Positions 24,242-31,299 of a DNA stretch of 31,299 nucleotides are shown here, one piece after another. Under the pieces are notes generated by a model. That model ran no database searches and was not told where the DNA came from. It worked only from the letters and a program-made list of their open reading frames with translations. A program made the translations under genes and the position numbers. Positions within the stretch are counted from its first letter, which is position 1; every line of letters begins with the position of its first letter. The DNA lies in the NCBI GenBank assembly GCA_964405465.1, contig CAYONZ010000040.1:1-31299 (forward strand), in the 5' to 3' direction. Origin of the DNA: CAYONZ01 sp964405465. Its GTDB lineage: Bacteria > Bdellovibrionota > Bdellovibrionia > Bdellovibrionales > JAMPXM01.

Positions 24242-25444
24242 ATGTTGTTGGCAAAACGAACAAGTTATATGAAAGGTTCTCCCATTTTAATGCTTGCGGC
24301 TCGTGCCGGAGAACTGAAGGCGGCTGGGCACGATGTGGTCTCTTTAACAGTGGGTGAGCCGGACTGGGATACTTACGATCATATTAAAAAAGCTGCGATC
24401 GACGCCATCGACAAGGGCAAGGGCAAATATACTCCTCCAGCTGGAATTCCCGAACTTCGAAAAGCCGTGGCAGCTCAAGTTTCAAAAGATTTGGGTCTTA
24501 ATTATGAACCATCACAGGTTACAATCACGACCGGCGCGAAATTTGTTTTATTCTCGGCGCTGCAGACACTTTGCAATCCTGGCGATGAAGTCATTATTCC
24601 TGCGCCGTTTTGGGCCAGCTACACCACAATGGTCGAGCTTGCTGAGGGAATGCCTAAGATTGTGGTTTGCGATGAAAGTGTGAACTTCAAAATGACGGCT
24701 GAATTGTTTCGCAAGGCCATCACATCTAAAACCAAAGTTTTACTTTTGAATTCACCAAGTAATCCAACTGGACTTGTTTATACACGGGAAGAGCTTAGTG
24801 CCCTAGCTGAGGTTTTGCGTGAGAATCCCCAGATTGCTGTGTTGAGCGATGATATTTATAATCGCTTAGTTTTTGACGGCCAAAGTGTGGCTCCACACCT
24901 TTTGCATGTGGCGCCAGATCTCAAAGATCGCACGGTTTTGCTCAATGGAGCCTCCAAATCCTATGCGATGACGGGATGGCGTGTGGGTTGGGGTGTCGGG
25001 CCTAAGAACATCATTGAAACCATGTCGAATTACCAGTCTCAGTCCGTTAGCTGTGCCTCCGCAATTTCACAGTGGGCGACAGTGGAGGCGGTTTTGAACA
25101 GTGAACAACAAATCAAGCAGACAATCGAGATCTTAAAGTCGCGACGTGATTTTATTTTAAATGAACTTCAGTCAATTGAAGGAATTTCGGCTTTAACTCC
25201 ACAAGGGGCTTTTTATATCTGGATGGATGTCAAAAAGTACCTGGGAAAAAAGCATAAGGGCTTAGCATTGAACGACACTTCAGCTATGGCAAAAGCGTTA
25301 TTAGAGACAGAAATGGTTGCCGTAGTTCCTGGAATAGAGTTTGGTCTCGAAGGTTATTTTCGCTTGAGTTTTGCTCTCGAGAATTCCAAGGCAAAGACTG
25401 CGATTGAGCGAATGAAGAAGTTTTTTTACGGCCTTCAGTCCTGA
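24242..25444 (+). CDS. Class I aminotransferase, aspartate aminotransferase type
   Basis: A 400-residue PLP-dependent fold-type I aminotransferase of the aspC subgroup I-beta. It has LTVGEPDWDT, the PLP-contacting YTPPAGIPELRKAV, NSPSNPTGLVY, SDDIYNRLVF, the Schiff-base Lys239 in NGASKSYAMTGWRVGW, and the carboxylate-binding Arg in FRLSFA. Main reaction is probably aspartate and 2-oxoglutarate to oxaloacetate and glutamate; some members of the subgroup also use prephenate. It follows coaD in the same direction. Confidence 0.92.
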   Translation: MLLAKRTSYMKGSPILMLAARAGELKAAGHDVVSLTVGEPDWDTYDHIKKAAIDAIDKGKGKYTPPAGIPELRKAVAAQVSKDLGLNYEPSQVTITTGAKFVLFSALQTLCNPGDEVIIPAPFWASYTTMVELAEGMPKIVVCDESVNFKMTAELFRKAITSKTKVLLLNSPSNPTGLVYTREELSALAEVLRENPQIAVLSDDIYNRLVFDGQSVAPHLLHVAPDLKDRTVLLNGASKSYAMTGWRVGWGVGPKNIIETMSNYQSQSVSCASAISQWATVEAVLNSEQQIKQTIEILKSRRDFILNELQSIEGISALTPQGAFYIWMDVKKYLGKKHKGLALNDTSAMAKALLETEMVAVVPGIEFGLEGYFRLSFALENSKAKTAIERMKKFFYGLQS

Positions 25445-25529
25445 GCCATCCACTCTAGACCTTGGCTTTATTGCTGTACCTGCTTCAATCTTTTACACTT
25501 GAGTAAGTGAACTACAAGGTAGGTTGTCA

Positions 25530-26585
25530 GTGGGTACATGGGGTCTTGTGCAAATCGGAATCGATATATTTTTAGCGCTCGGTATTTTCGTTGTCGTGGC
25601 TAAGCTGAGTCGAACTCCACAAGATGATCCGCGTTTGAGTAAGGGCCTTCAACTCTTGCAGAGCAAGATTGCTGTACTTGAAGATCTTTCAGATAGAACT
25701 GAAACCCAGGTGCAGCAACTTGTGCAACTCTTGGAGCAAAAGGGCAAAGACGTTCAGGTGAAAATTCAACTCGCAGAGAAGCAGATCCATCAAATTCGGC
25801 AAGCGATGGATCGAAGCCTTGAGGTTGCAAAGATTTTTCAAGATAAAATTCCGCATCAAGAAATTATCGAACGGCAAAATACTCTTAAGTATATCCAAGC
25901 CGCACGCATGGCACATCAAGGATCTGGAGCCGATGAGATTGCGAAAGTAGTCGATTTGCCTCTTGGCGAAATCGAATTCATTGCCAAGGTCAACAGAGAA
26001 AAACTCATGTTTAATGAAGATGAACTTCCGATTTGGGCAAAGGTGGAGCTTAAAAATCTAGAGTCACAAAACGGCTATGCCATGCATTCAGATGGTTCAG
26101 AAGATTCGGCGAGTGTTCTGGGGGCTTCGAGTGAGATTTTTGATATCCCGAGTCCATCGACTCGCATGGCGATGTTAGGTGCAGAGTTTCGTAAGGCTTG
26201 TGAAGAAATGGAGCGTGGTCAAAATATCAACCATCACGCAACTGCAGCCCAGCCCGCAACCCAAGCAATGGTTGCGCAGCAGGTTCCGTTAACTTCCGAA
26301 CCTCGAGCCAAGAATGGAATTGGTCAGGAACTTCAGGAAACCTTAGCTGAATTGCAAAAACTTGCGGGCGTTTCGGCTAAAGCGAAGGCCGAGATTGAAC
26401 CTCACGTCCCAACTCAGTTCACAGCCCAGTCGAACCCACAGATCGCAAGCCAAATCGTAGGGCAAGTCACTAACGAGAGCCCAGTTCAAAGCGCAGCGAA
26501 AAAACCGGTCCATGTGGTTTCGAATAGAGGAGAGCCCATTGTGCAAACTGTACGGTTTCCAAGAATCGAAAAACCGGTTGGTTGA
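25530..26585 (+). CDS. Membrane-anchored coiled-coil protein, DUF2802-like
   Basis: A 351-residue protein. Residues 3-25 form one membrane segment (LVQIGIDIFLALGIFVVV). A long coiled coil follows (about 40-105), then a short helical motif, RMAHQGSGADEIAKVVDLPLGEIEFIAKV, that resembles the C-terminus of DUF2802 proteins found near motility genes. The last third is Gln/Ala/Pro-rich and probably disordered. I chose GTG at 25530 because AGGTAGG (25517-25523) is well spaced for it; the TTG at 25524 abuts that site. It overlaps or abuts the next small gene. Confidence 0.55.
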   Translation: MGTWGLVQIGIDIFLALGIFVVVAKLSRTPQDDPRLSKGLQLLQSKIAVLEDLSDRTETQVQQLVQLLEQKGKDVQVKIQLAEKQIHQIRQAMDRSLEVAKIFQDKIPHQEIIERQNTLKYIQAARMAHQGSGADEIAKVVDLPLGEIEFIAKVNREKLMFNEDELPIWAKVELKNLESQNGYAMHSDGSEDSASVLGASSEIFDIPSPSTRMAMLGAEFRKACEEMERGQNINHHATAAQPATQAMVAQQVPLTSEPRAKNGIGQELQETLAELQKLAGVSAKAKAEIEPHVPTQFTAQSNPQIASQIVGQVTNESPVQSAAKKPVHVVSNRGEPIVQTVRFPRIEKPVG

Positions 26586-26587
26586 AG

Positions 26588-26839
26588 ATGAAGCAGTTTT
26601 TGCATCGATTAATGGTTGGAGAATCATTTTTAGCAGAAGTGCAGGAATTGTTGAGCAATGACGAAATGATTGTTGCTGCCGAAGGTGACCTTCTTCGCGT
26701 GCACAATGAAACTCCGCACAGGTTTAAAAAAGGTGATCACGTGACATTGTTAGTGAAGGCAGTTTCTCCCTTACGCTTTCAGTTGATGACCGATCGAGAA
26801 ACACAAAAACAAACCGGTCGAATTGACCTCAGCATCTAG
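26588..26839 (+). CDS. Small protein of unknown function
   Basis: An 83-residue protein with alternating charged and hydrophobic strands (EMIVAAEGDLLRVHN, GDHVTLLVKAVSPLRFQL), which suggests a small beta-barrel of OB or PilZ size. It begins two bases after the preceding stop; a TTG at 26582 would overlap that stop by four bases. Co-transcribed with the DUF2802-like gene. No family was recognised. Confidence 0.6.
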   Translation: MKQFLHRLMVGESFLAEVQELLSNDEMIVAAEGDLLRVHNETPHRFKKGDHVTLLVKAVSPLRFQLMTDRETQKQTGRIDLSI

Positions 26840-26881
26840 TGGCAAACAACAATTATTTAGAGGTGGTCCAGTCGTTTGACA

Positions 26882-26902
26882 GATTCGTAAATCGTTTTTT
26901 TT
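26882..26902 (+). terminator. Weak terminator candidate
   Basis: A short GATT/AATC stem (26882-26893) is followed by eight T residues (26895-26902). The stem is weak, but the long T-run shortly after the small gene supports termination here. Confidence 0.35.
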
Positions 26903-26950
26903 AACGCTGGTGATATTTGAGAAAATAGGGTTTCTTGCAAGAAAATATCA

Positions 26951-27107
26951 GGGCGTGTCCTCAATTGGTCGGACGTCGCGAGCGGAAGCAATAGAAATGA
27001 GTTGAAGGCACGAGGAGGAGAAATAGTGGTGCTATTTCGACGACGAGCAACGCTCAAATCATTTCTATTGCTTTTGCGTAGTAGTCTAGCCAATTGAGGA
27101 CACGCCC
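26951..27107. mobile_element. Palindromic MITE-like element (157 bp)
   Basis: Terminal repeats GGGCGTGTCCTCAATTGG (26951-26968) and its exact reverse complement (27090-27107), 18 of 18. A second perfect 15-bp arm is AAGCAATAGAAATGA (26986-27000) with 27059-27073. A third 7-bp arm at the apex is GAAATAG with CTATTTC (27020-27038). The whole element can fold into one long hairpin and carries no gene. ATATCA stands directly on the left and again four bases beyond the right end, a possible imperfect target duplication. TGATATTT and AAATATCA (26911-26950) form a further small palindrome on the left flank. Probably mobilised in trans by an IS not present here. Confidence 0.85.
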
Positions 27108-27192
27108 CATATATCAATACATGTTTTTGTTTTTTGTATTTGGGAGTATGATAAATTGCAACTTGTGTGAGTTAACGAAAGGGTGAAAGACT

Positions 27193-27720
27193 ATGGGCCT
27201 TCAAAAGGAATTGCATTTGCAAAATCCAGTTTTATCTCCAAAGTTGGTAAAGGCCATCCTGGTGCTTCTGCTTTTGGGATTATTCGCTGCCAGTTTTGTG
27301 ATTACACCCTATATGGTGGCTGCGACTATTTCCTATTTTTGTCTTTGTTGCGGCCTGCTCGTTCGAAAAAATAGAATTCTGCACGCGCGTCTGATGAGTA
27401 TGGGAATGCTGATTGATGTGGGTATTGTGTTGGTGCTTGAGGTGAGCCGGCATGCAATCAATACGGCGTTGGCCATGACTCTCTCTCCATTGCAACAAGC
27501 TCATGTTGGCGCCTCGACAATCGCTGTGATCCTTTATATTCCAGTCTTTATTCTTGGGCTGCGGCGTTTTCAGGAGTTGACGGGTCGGCGAGCAGTCGAA
27601 GTGAGTACCGCTGCCGCGAGAAGAAAGGCGCATATTCGCTTGGGGCTTACGGCATTTGCGTTTCGCACGCTGGGATTTGTTTTGATGTTTTCTCTGCTCT
27701 GGAAAATTAAAGCATCGTGA
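27193..27720 (+). CDS. Integral membrane protein, possibly DUF420-like
   Basis: A 175-residue protein with about five hydrophobic segments (near residues 19-38, 40-56, 70-86, 104-122, 150-170). Histidines lie near segment ends (HARLM, SRHAIN, QQAHVGAS, RKAHIRLG). The size, segment order and conserved His positions recall DUF420 membrane proteins linked to respiratory genes, but the match is loose. A ribosome binding site AAAGGGTGA precedes the ATG. It stands alone downstream of the MITE-like element, with a possible TATGAT -10 box near 27147. Confidence 0.55.
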   Translation: MGLQKELHLQNPVLSPKLVKAILVLLLLGLFAASFVITPYMVAATISYFCLCCGLLVRKNRILHARLMSMGMLIDVGIVLVLEVSRHAINTALAMTLSPLQQAHVGASTIAVILYIPVFILGLRRFQELTGRRAVEVSTAAARRKAHIRLGLTAFAFRTLGFVLMFSLLWKIKAS

Positions 27721-27860
27721 TGCTTTCCATTCGTGTCCGATGGTAGTGACTGTTCAGGTGGTCCTGCCCTGATTTCGGATTTTTGGTGCTTCTCCCTATA
27801 TGTACATAAGTTCCTAATGGAGGCCGCAAATTGCAGTTCTGCTTCTTTTAGGAGGTACAC

Positions 27861-28226
27861 ATGAAAGGTATCAATAAAGTATTTTTGTTTGGCTATCTCG
27901 GCCACGATCCAGAGATGTTCACTTCAGATTCGGGTGCTCAATTTGCGCGTTTGAATCTAGCAACCAATCGTTATCGAAAATTAGATTCGGGCGAGTGGGA
28001 TACGAAAACCGACTGGCATCGAGTTACGGTTTGGGGAAAAAAGGCGGAGCTCATTGGACAGCGTTTGAAAAAGGGAGAGCCTCTAGCGATCGAGGGGCAT
28101 ATCGAACACTACCAAACAGAACGTAACGGGCAATCTGTGCAAGCGGTGTCGATCGTTGCAGAAGATGTGCATTTTGTAGCTGGACGTTCGGCCAAAGGTC
28201 TGGTGAACGATGAGCTTCGTGCGTGA
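27861..28226 (+). CDS. ssb: Short single-stranded DNA-binding protein
   Basis: A 121-residue OB-fold SSB. The family pattern is clear: INKVFLFGYLGHDPEM, then FARLNLATNR, TDWHRVTVWGKKAELIGQRLKKGEPLAIEGHI and the final beta strand VSIVAEDVHFV. Start is set by AGGAGG nine bases before ATG. The protein ends NDELRA and lacks both the flexible linker and the acidic DDDIPF-type tail by which SSB normally recruits repair and replication partners. It may therefore be a secondary SSB or a specialised version, with the main SSB elsewhere. Confidence 0.88.
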   Translation: MKGINKVFLFGYLGHDPEMFTSDSGAQFARLNLATNRYRKLDSGEWDTKTDWHRVTVWGKKAELIGQRLKKGEPLAIEGHIEHYQTERNGQSVQAVSIVAEDVHFVAGRSAKGLVNDELRA

Positions 28227-28235
28227 TTTGGGGTC

Positions 28236-28263
28236 TTGACAAGATTTTAGGACAGCTTATCAT
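28236..28263 (+). promoter_or_regulatory. Sigma-70-type promoter
   Basis: TTGACA at 28236-28241, a 16-base spacer, then TATCAT at 28258-28263. Predicted start is near 28270, giving an 80-base leader before the hypothetical gene at 28351. Confidence 0.7.
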
Positions 28264-28275
28264 AAAAATAGGTGT

Positions 28276-28326
28276 GCGGCGTCTTGAGGTTGAGACGTCG
28301 CCTCTCCTAATCATTGATGGTAGGAG
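28276..28326 (+). promoter_or_regulatory. Two hairpins in the leader of the hypothetical gene
   Basis: A 9-bp stem (28276-28284 with 28293-28301, one G-T wobble) is followed by a perfect 6-bp stem CTCCTA/TAGGAG (28304-28309, 28321-28326). The second ends seven bases before the ribosome binding site AGGAAGAGG. No T-run follows, so a role in translation or stability is more likely than termination. Confidence 0.45.
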
Positions 28327-28350
28327 ATCACTTCGCACAGGAAGAGGCGT

Positions 28351-28848
28351 ATGGATAAACTCACTTGGATCAAAGATCTCGTTCGCGCAGAACAAAAGAT
28401 GGAAGAATCGGGTTTGATAGACTACGGTGGCACCTTCGATCCAGAGCAGACGCTGGTTTCCGAATCTATCGAGTTTCTCAATAACTTAAAGTCTGCTTTC
28501 ATCGATGCGAGTTCTTCTTTTAATCAGCTAAAGGGTTCGGCTGTTGGTCGAATTAAGATCTATGGTATTTCGAACACTCACGCTGACTTCATGTTATTTC
28601 GCAACGGCTTCAAATTGATATTTGCGTTGAAGCAGCCTGGTGTAATCTGCATTCGCTTTCATTACATGGGCTCCACTTTTTTAACTCCGAACGACACCGG
28701 AGTTAAACTGCCGACCGAGGAAGATCATTTGATGGCTAAGTGGGGTGCCTTTGGTGACCTGCTTTGGACATTTCATGATCAGCCTATAAAAGTGGATTAT
28801 CTTGTGCGCTACTACATGACCCGCTTCATTCGTGAGAGTGCAAAGTAA
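28351..28848 (+). CDS. Hypothetical protein
   Basis: A 165-residue soluble alpha-beta protein without signal peptide or membrane segments. Features: a charged N-terminal helix (MDKLTWIKDLVRAEQKMEES), a central beta region (GRIKIYGISNTHADFMLF) and an aromatic C-terminus (DQPIKVDYLVRYYMTRFI). Start follows AGGAAGAGG. It has its own sigma-70-type promoter and a structured leader. I do not recognise the family. Confidence 0.75.
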   Translation: MDKLTWIKDLVRAEQKMEESGLIDYGGTFDPEQTLVSESIEFLNNLKSAFIDASSSFNQLKGSAVGRIKIYGISNTHADFMLFRNGFKLIFALKQPGVICIRFHYMGSTFLTPNDTGVKLPTEEDHLMAKWGAFGDLLWTFHDQPIKVDYLVRYYMTRFIRESAK

Positions 28849-28912
28849 TTCGCCCCAGTTAATGGCTTGGCCTACTTTTACTTCTGCGAAGTTCCTCTAA
28901 TGCTTGATCTTG

Positions 28913-30199
28913 TCAGCGGTGGTCTTCGAGATCTTGACTCAATTTTTTTGCCTGCTGTAAAAACGTTCGTTGTTCAGGTGTGAGATCAAGCATGCTTGCT
29001 TTTCGAAGGTCAGCATCTATTTTTTTGAAGAAAATTTTGGGTCTTTGCCGTGCGAGATTTTCGTATTCCATTAGCTTGCTCACTTGTGCTTGCGACATGG
29101 TTTCGTCGCCATTCATTTGTGTGTGGTAAACTCCCATTGAAAGATGAATGGCCATTGCAGACAGAATGGAGACCGTGATGAGGCGTGAGGCGAGCTGAAC
29201 TTGTTCAATGGTCCAAAGAAACCGATACTCCCAGCGAAAGCGTTCCTTCACAGCGGCGTGATCGAGTCCCATTTTTCCTTTGCGTAGAGTGGCCCATCGC
29301 TGAATGTTAATATCGCGAAATGCAACTCGACTGAATGAGCCAGCAAGTGCAAACAGAACACGACGAGCAGATTTCAGGAGCAATTCTCCTCTTTGATCTG
29401 GATTGATTCTCACATGCAATCCTTCACGATTTAATTCGCGATAAAGGTGGACCTGAGTCTCCATGCTGTCCGATACGCTACGAAGAAAACTCTCTGAAAT
29501 GACTGGACCGCGACGGAGAGTTTGCCAAACTCCGGCCTCGAGTTCTATAAGTTCTGGTTCGTATAGCATTTGAACAACACGGATCAATCGTTCTAAAACA
29601 TCACTTTTTGTTCGAACATATTTTAAGGGCCAATGCAGAACAAATTGCGCGGGGCCAAGGCCAAAGGCCCAAATTCCATATTTTTTTTTGCTGAAGACAT
29701 GTGTGGGAGGCGTCCACCAATGATGTTTGACCTCGTGAATGATGACACCTTTGCTACGAAAGGCATTCAATCGATTCAAAAAATCTTCTCTGGCTTTTCC
29801 CTTCAAAATCTCAAGTATGAAATCTGTCGCCTCATCAAACGCGACAGGTTTCTCGCCTCTTTCCCAGCTGGCAAAGGTCTGTTGAATTTTTTCATTAGGT
29901 GCTTCGTTTGCTGTCAGTTGAGCAAAAAAATCTGTTTCTGTCTCGCGCAACTCGATGTCATCGTTTTGAGGTTCTGAGCTTTTTTTGATTTCAGAATATT
30001 CATCGGAATATTCATTGGTGACAATTGACCTGCATTCACGAGCTTCACCATCCTGTGCAAGGGCAAGATTTGCTGCCCATCCTTGAAAAAATATTGCGAA
30101 AGCCAAAAGTACTCGCAAAAATCGGTTGGCATTTTTTTTGGTGATGGCTTGGTAAGTGCTTTGCAAAGAATGAAGTAAGAATCTTGTTGGCGAGATCAT
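28913..30199 (-). CDS. Exported or membrane protein of unknown function
   Basis: A 428-residue protein. A hydrophobic segment at 27-48 ends ANLALAQ and looks like a signal peptide preceded by a long basic n-region. An acidic stretch follows (60-110). Residues 155-159 read HEVKH, which formally fits the HExxH zinc-protease motif. However, the charged Lys inside it and the lack of a recognisable third ligand make a protease uncertain. A second hydrophobic segment lies near 325-345 (LITVSILSAMAIHLSMGV). The C-terminus is Gln/Lys-rich and helical. Its start overlaps the preceding gene's stop by four bases, so the two form an operon. The stop faces that of the plus-strand hypothetical 64 bases away. 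Confidence 0.75.
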   Translation of the reverse strand: MISPTRFLLHSLQSTYQAITKKNANRFLRVLLAFAIFFQGWAANLALAQDGEARECRSIVTNEYSDEYSEIKKSSEPQNDDIELRETETDFFAQLTANEAPNEKIQQTFASWERGEKPVAFDEATDFILEILKGKAREDFLNRLNAFRSKGVIIHEVKHHWWTPPTHVFSKKKYGIWAFGLGPAQFVLHWPLKYVRTKSDVLERLIRVVQMLYEPELIELEAGVWQTLRRGPVISESFLRSVSDSMETQVHLYRELNREGLHVRINPDQRGELLLKSARRVLFALAGSFSRVAFRDINIQRWATLRKGKMGLDHAAVKERFRWEYRFLWTIEQVQLASRLITVSILSAMAIHLSMGVYHTQMNGDETMSQAQVSKLMEYENLARQRPKIFFKKIDADLRKASMLDLTPEQRTFLQQAKKLSQDLEDHR

Positions 30200-31200
30200 C
30201 TGTAGAGCTCCTGAAGATCAATCAAGAGCTTCGCCCAAAGCAGATCATGAGTCGGACAATTGTAAGGAGCCGCTCCTAGCTGCGTAAAAAGTTGGTGAGT
30301 TTTTATGAAAGAAGTTTGTTTTTCATTTGTGTGGACGACAAGAAACTGAGCCGTCTTGAGTACAGATTTGGGCCAAAGGTCGCAATCAGCAATGCGAGTG
30401 AGATCTTGTTTTAATAACTGAGTGTAGACATATTCTGCCCAAGGTACGCCGAGCCAGAAGGTGGTTTTTCGTTTAACGAGTGGATGACCGCTGAGCATAT
30501 AAGACAAATAGTTCGGAAGTCTCGAAAGAAATCCGTCGGAGTGAGCCGCAAAGTTTTTCAACCGAGGTAAATTCCAATCCTGCGAGTTGGAAATCGAAAT
30601 CGCACGTTGTTCGCCTACCAAAGAATTAAGAATTGCAAGCGGATGCAGTGTGGCCTCAAAAAATAGACGATCATTTACGGCAATCGCTGAACTTGCCAAT
30701 TCTTTTGCGAGACGGTCTTCAAACTCAAGGGCTTCGTCGGTTGATAGATTGAGCTGGAGAATTGAAAAGCTTGGCTTGTTGCCTAGATTTGAAAATAGCT
30801 CACGCATGTTGGTTTTATAGGCACGCAAAACCAAAGGGTTGTCGATCTCCGCAGAGTTTTGGAGATACTGCCAGAAGCTTGGCGGTGTTCCCGAATTCTT
30901 GTCGACGACACGGTAAAAGTAGGTGGGTCCAATGATCGGGTCTTGGGTGGGTGATCGAAAAGTGAAGGCCACATGTCCGAATCGATGTGGTTCAGGGCCC
31001 TTCTTAAATAAAATCAAATAGGCGACTCGCTCTTCAGCACGAACTGGCTCTGCAGGTGCTTTGATTGAATTTTGTGTGGGATGCGAGTGTTTAGCGTAGG
31101 CAAAGGGAGCAATCAAAACCACAGCCAACACGGTCGGAGTGGTGAAAAAAAGATACGACAAAATTTTAAACAAACTTGGCTTCAGCGTCCCCATGGCCAA
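30196..31200 (-). CDS. Exported protein, loosely DUF4105-like
   Basis: A 334-residue protein with a signal peptide (hydrophobic 11-35, ending PFAYA-KH). The mature part starts with YLILFKKGPEPHRFGHVAFTF. That recalls the DUF4105 family's FGH-x-A pattern, in which a conserved His and later Cys/His residues suggest an enzyme, possibly a cysteine peptidase. A conserved-looking ADCDLWP segment and PYNCPTHDLLW near the C-terminus supply cysteines. It is the first gene of a two-gene minus-strand operon, overlapping the next by four bases. The start could also be the Met two codons later. Function is unknown. Confidence 0.6.
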   Translation of the reverse strand: MAMGTLKPSLFKILSYLFFTTPTVLAVVLIAPFAYAKHSHPTQNSIKAPAEPVRAEERVAYLILFKKGPEPHRFGHVAFTFRSPTQDPIIGPTYFYRVVDKNSGTPPSFWQYLQNSAEIDNPLVLRAYKTNMRELFSNLGNKPSFSILQLNLSTDEALEFEDRLAKELASSAIAVNDRLFFEATLHPLAILNSLVGEQRAISISNSQDWNLPRLKNFAAHSDGFLSRLPNYLSYMLSGHPLVKRKTTFWLGVPWAEYVYTQLLKQDLTRIADCDLWPKSVLKTAQFLVVHTNEKQTSFIKTHQLFTQLGAAPYNCPTHDLLWAKLLIDLQELYR

Positions 31201-31299
31201 TCAAGATGCAACGCCAATGCCATTTAGGTTTTATTCACTAGCGGGCGAATTGAATCATAGGAAATCGTACCGAAAGGGGCAGTTGCCTTAAGTTGGGGC
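31201..31299. other. Upstream region at window end
   Basis: Ninety-nine bases upstream of the minus-strand operon. No promoter with a good -35/-10 pair or ribosome binding site could be assigned, and no gene is visible on either strand. Confidence 0.4.

Noticed and set aside
29721..29735. HExxH zinc-protease motif (HEVKH) in the minus-strand gene 28913-30199
   Set aside because: A charged residue sits inside the motif and no third metal ligand is recognisable, so the gene is not called a protease.

Overview
The window looks like a chromosomal segment of a motile Gram-negative bacterium, most likely a member of the Bdellovibrionota (Bdellovibrio-like). Grounds: several short flagellin genes each with its own sigma-28 promoter, a sigma-54 promoter, a flaG/fliD/fliS block followed by signalling genes and then rsmD-coaD-aminotransferase, and many exported proteins of unknown function. 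The lineage is an inference from gene content, not a measured similarity.

Layout. 1-1083: the end of an open frame with a GAGCAG repeat, then a putative outer-membrane protein. 1157-2941: argS. 3225-4016: a secreted protein-glutaminase-like enzyme. 4045-10023: three flagellin genes, each behind a sigma-28 promoter and a 220-280 nt structured leader, interrupted by an IS1-like insertion element (6945-7934) and a minus-strand DUF3617-like gene. 10559-14665: flaG, a patatin-like phospholipase, fliD, fliS and a fliT/flgN-like chaperone candidate. 14812-20669: a sigma-54 promoter driving six translationally coupled genes (TPR protein, Maf-N/DUF115-like protein, two GT9 glycosyltransferases with extra helical C-termini, a 61-codon gene and an unknown), which I read as a flagellar glycosylation operon. 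20743-23147: a REC-PAS-histidine kinase and a single-domain response regulator. 23199-28848: rsmD, coaD, a class I aminotransferase, a DUF2802-like membrane-anchored protein, a small protein, a membrane protein, a short SSB and a hypothetical. 28913-31200: two minus-strand exported proteins.

The most unusual feature is a family of paired inverted boxes, AACTGG-N10-TGTTGA facing its reverse complement. Six copies bracket 172-174 bp of sequence that differs completely from copy to copy (71, 2943, 5126, 8561, 10311, 11948). A seventh pair, 990 bp apart, brackets the IS1-like transposase gene. All lie between genes, apart from the overlaps noted in individual entries, often directly after a stop codon or terminator, and all lie in the left 12 kb. 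A second, unrelated palindromic MITE-like element sits at 26951-27107.

How the parts work together: sigma-28 drives flagellin, while FlaG, FliD, FliS and the chaperone candidate handle filament assembly. The sigma-54 operon probably modifies flagellin or another surface structure. The kinase/regulator pair that follows could control either one.
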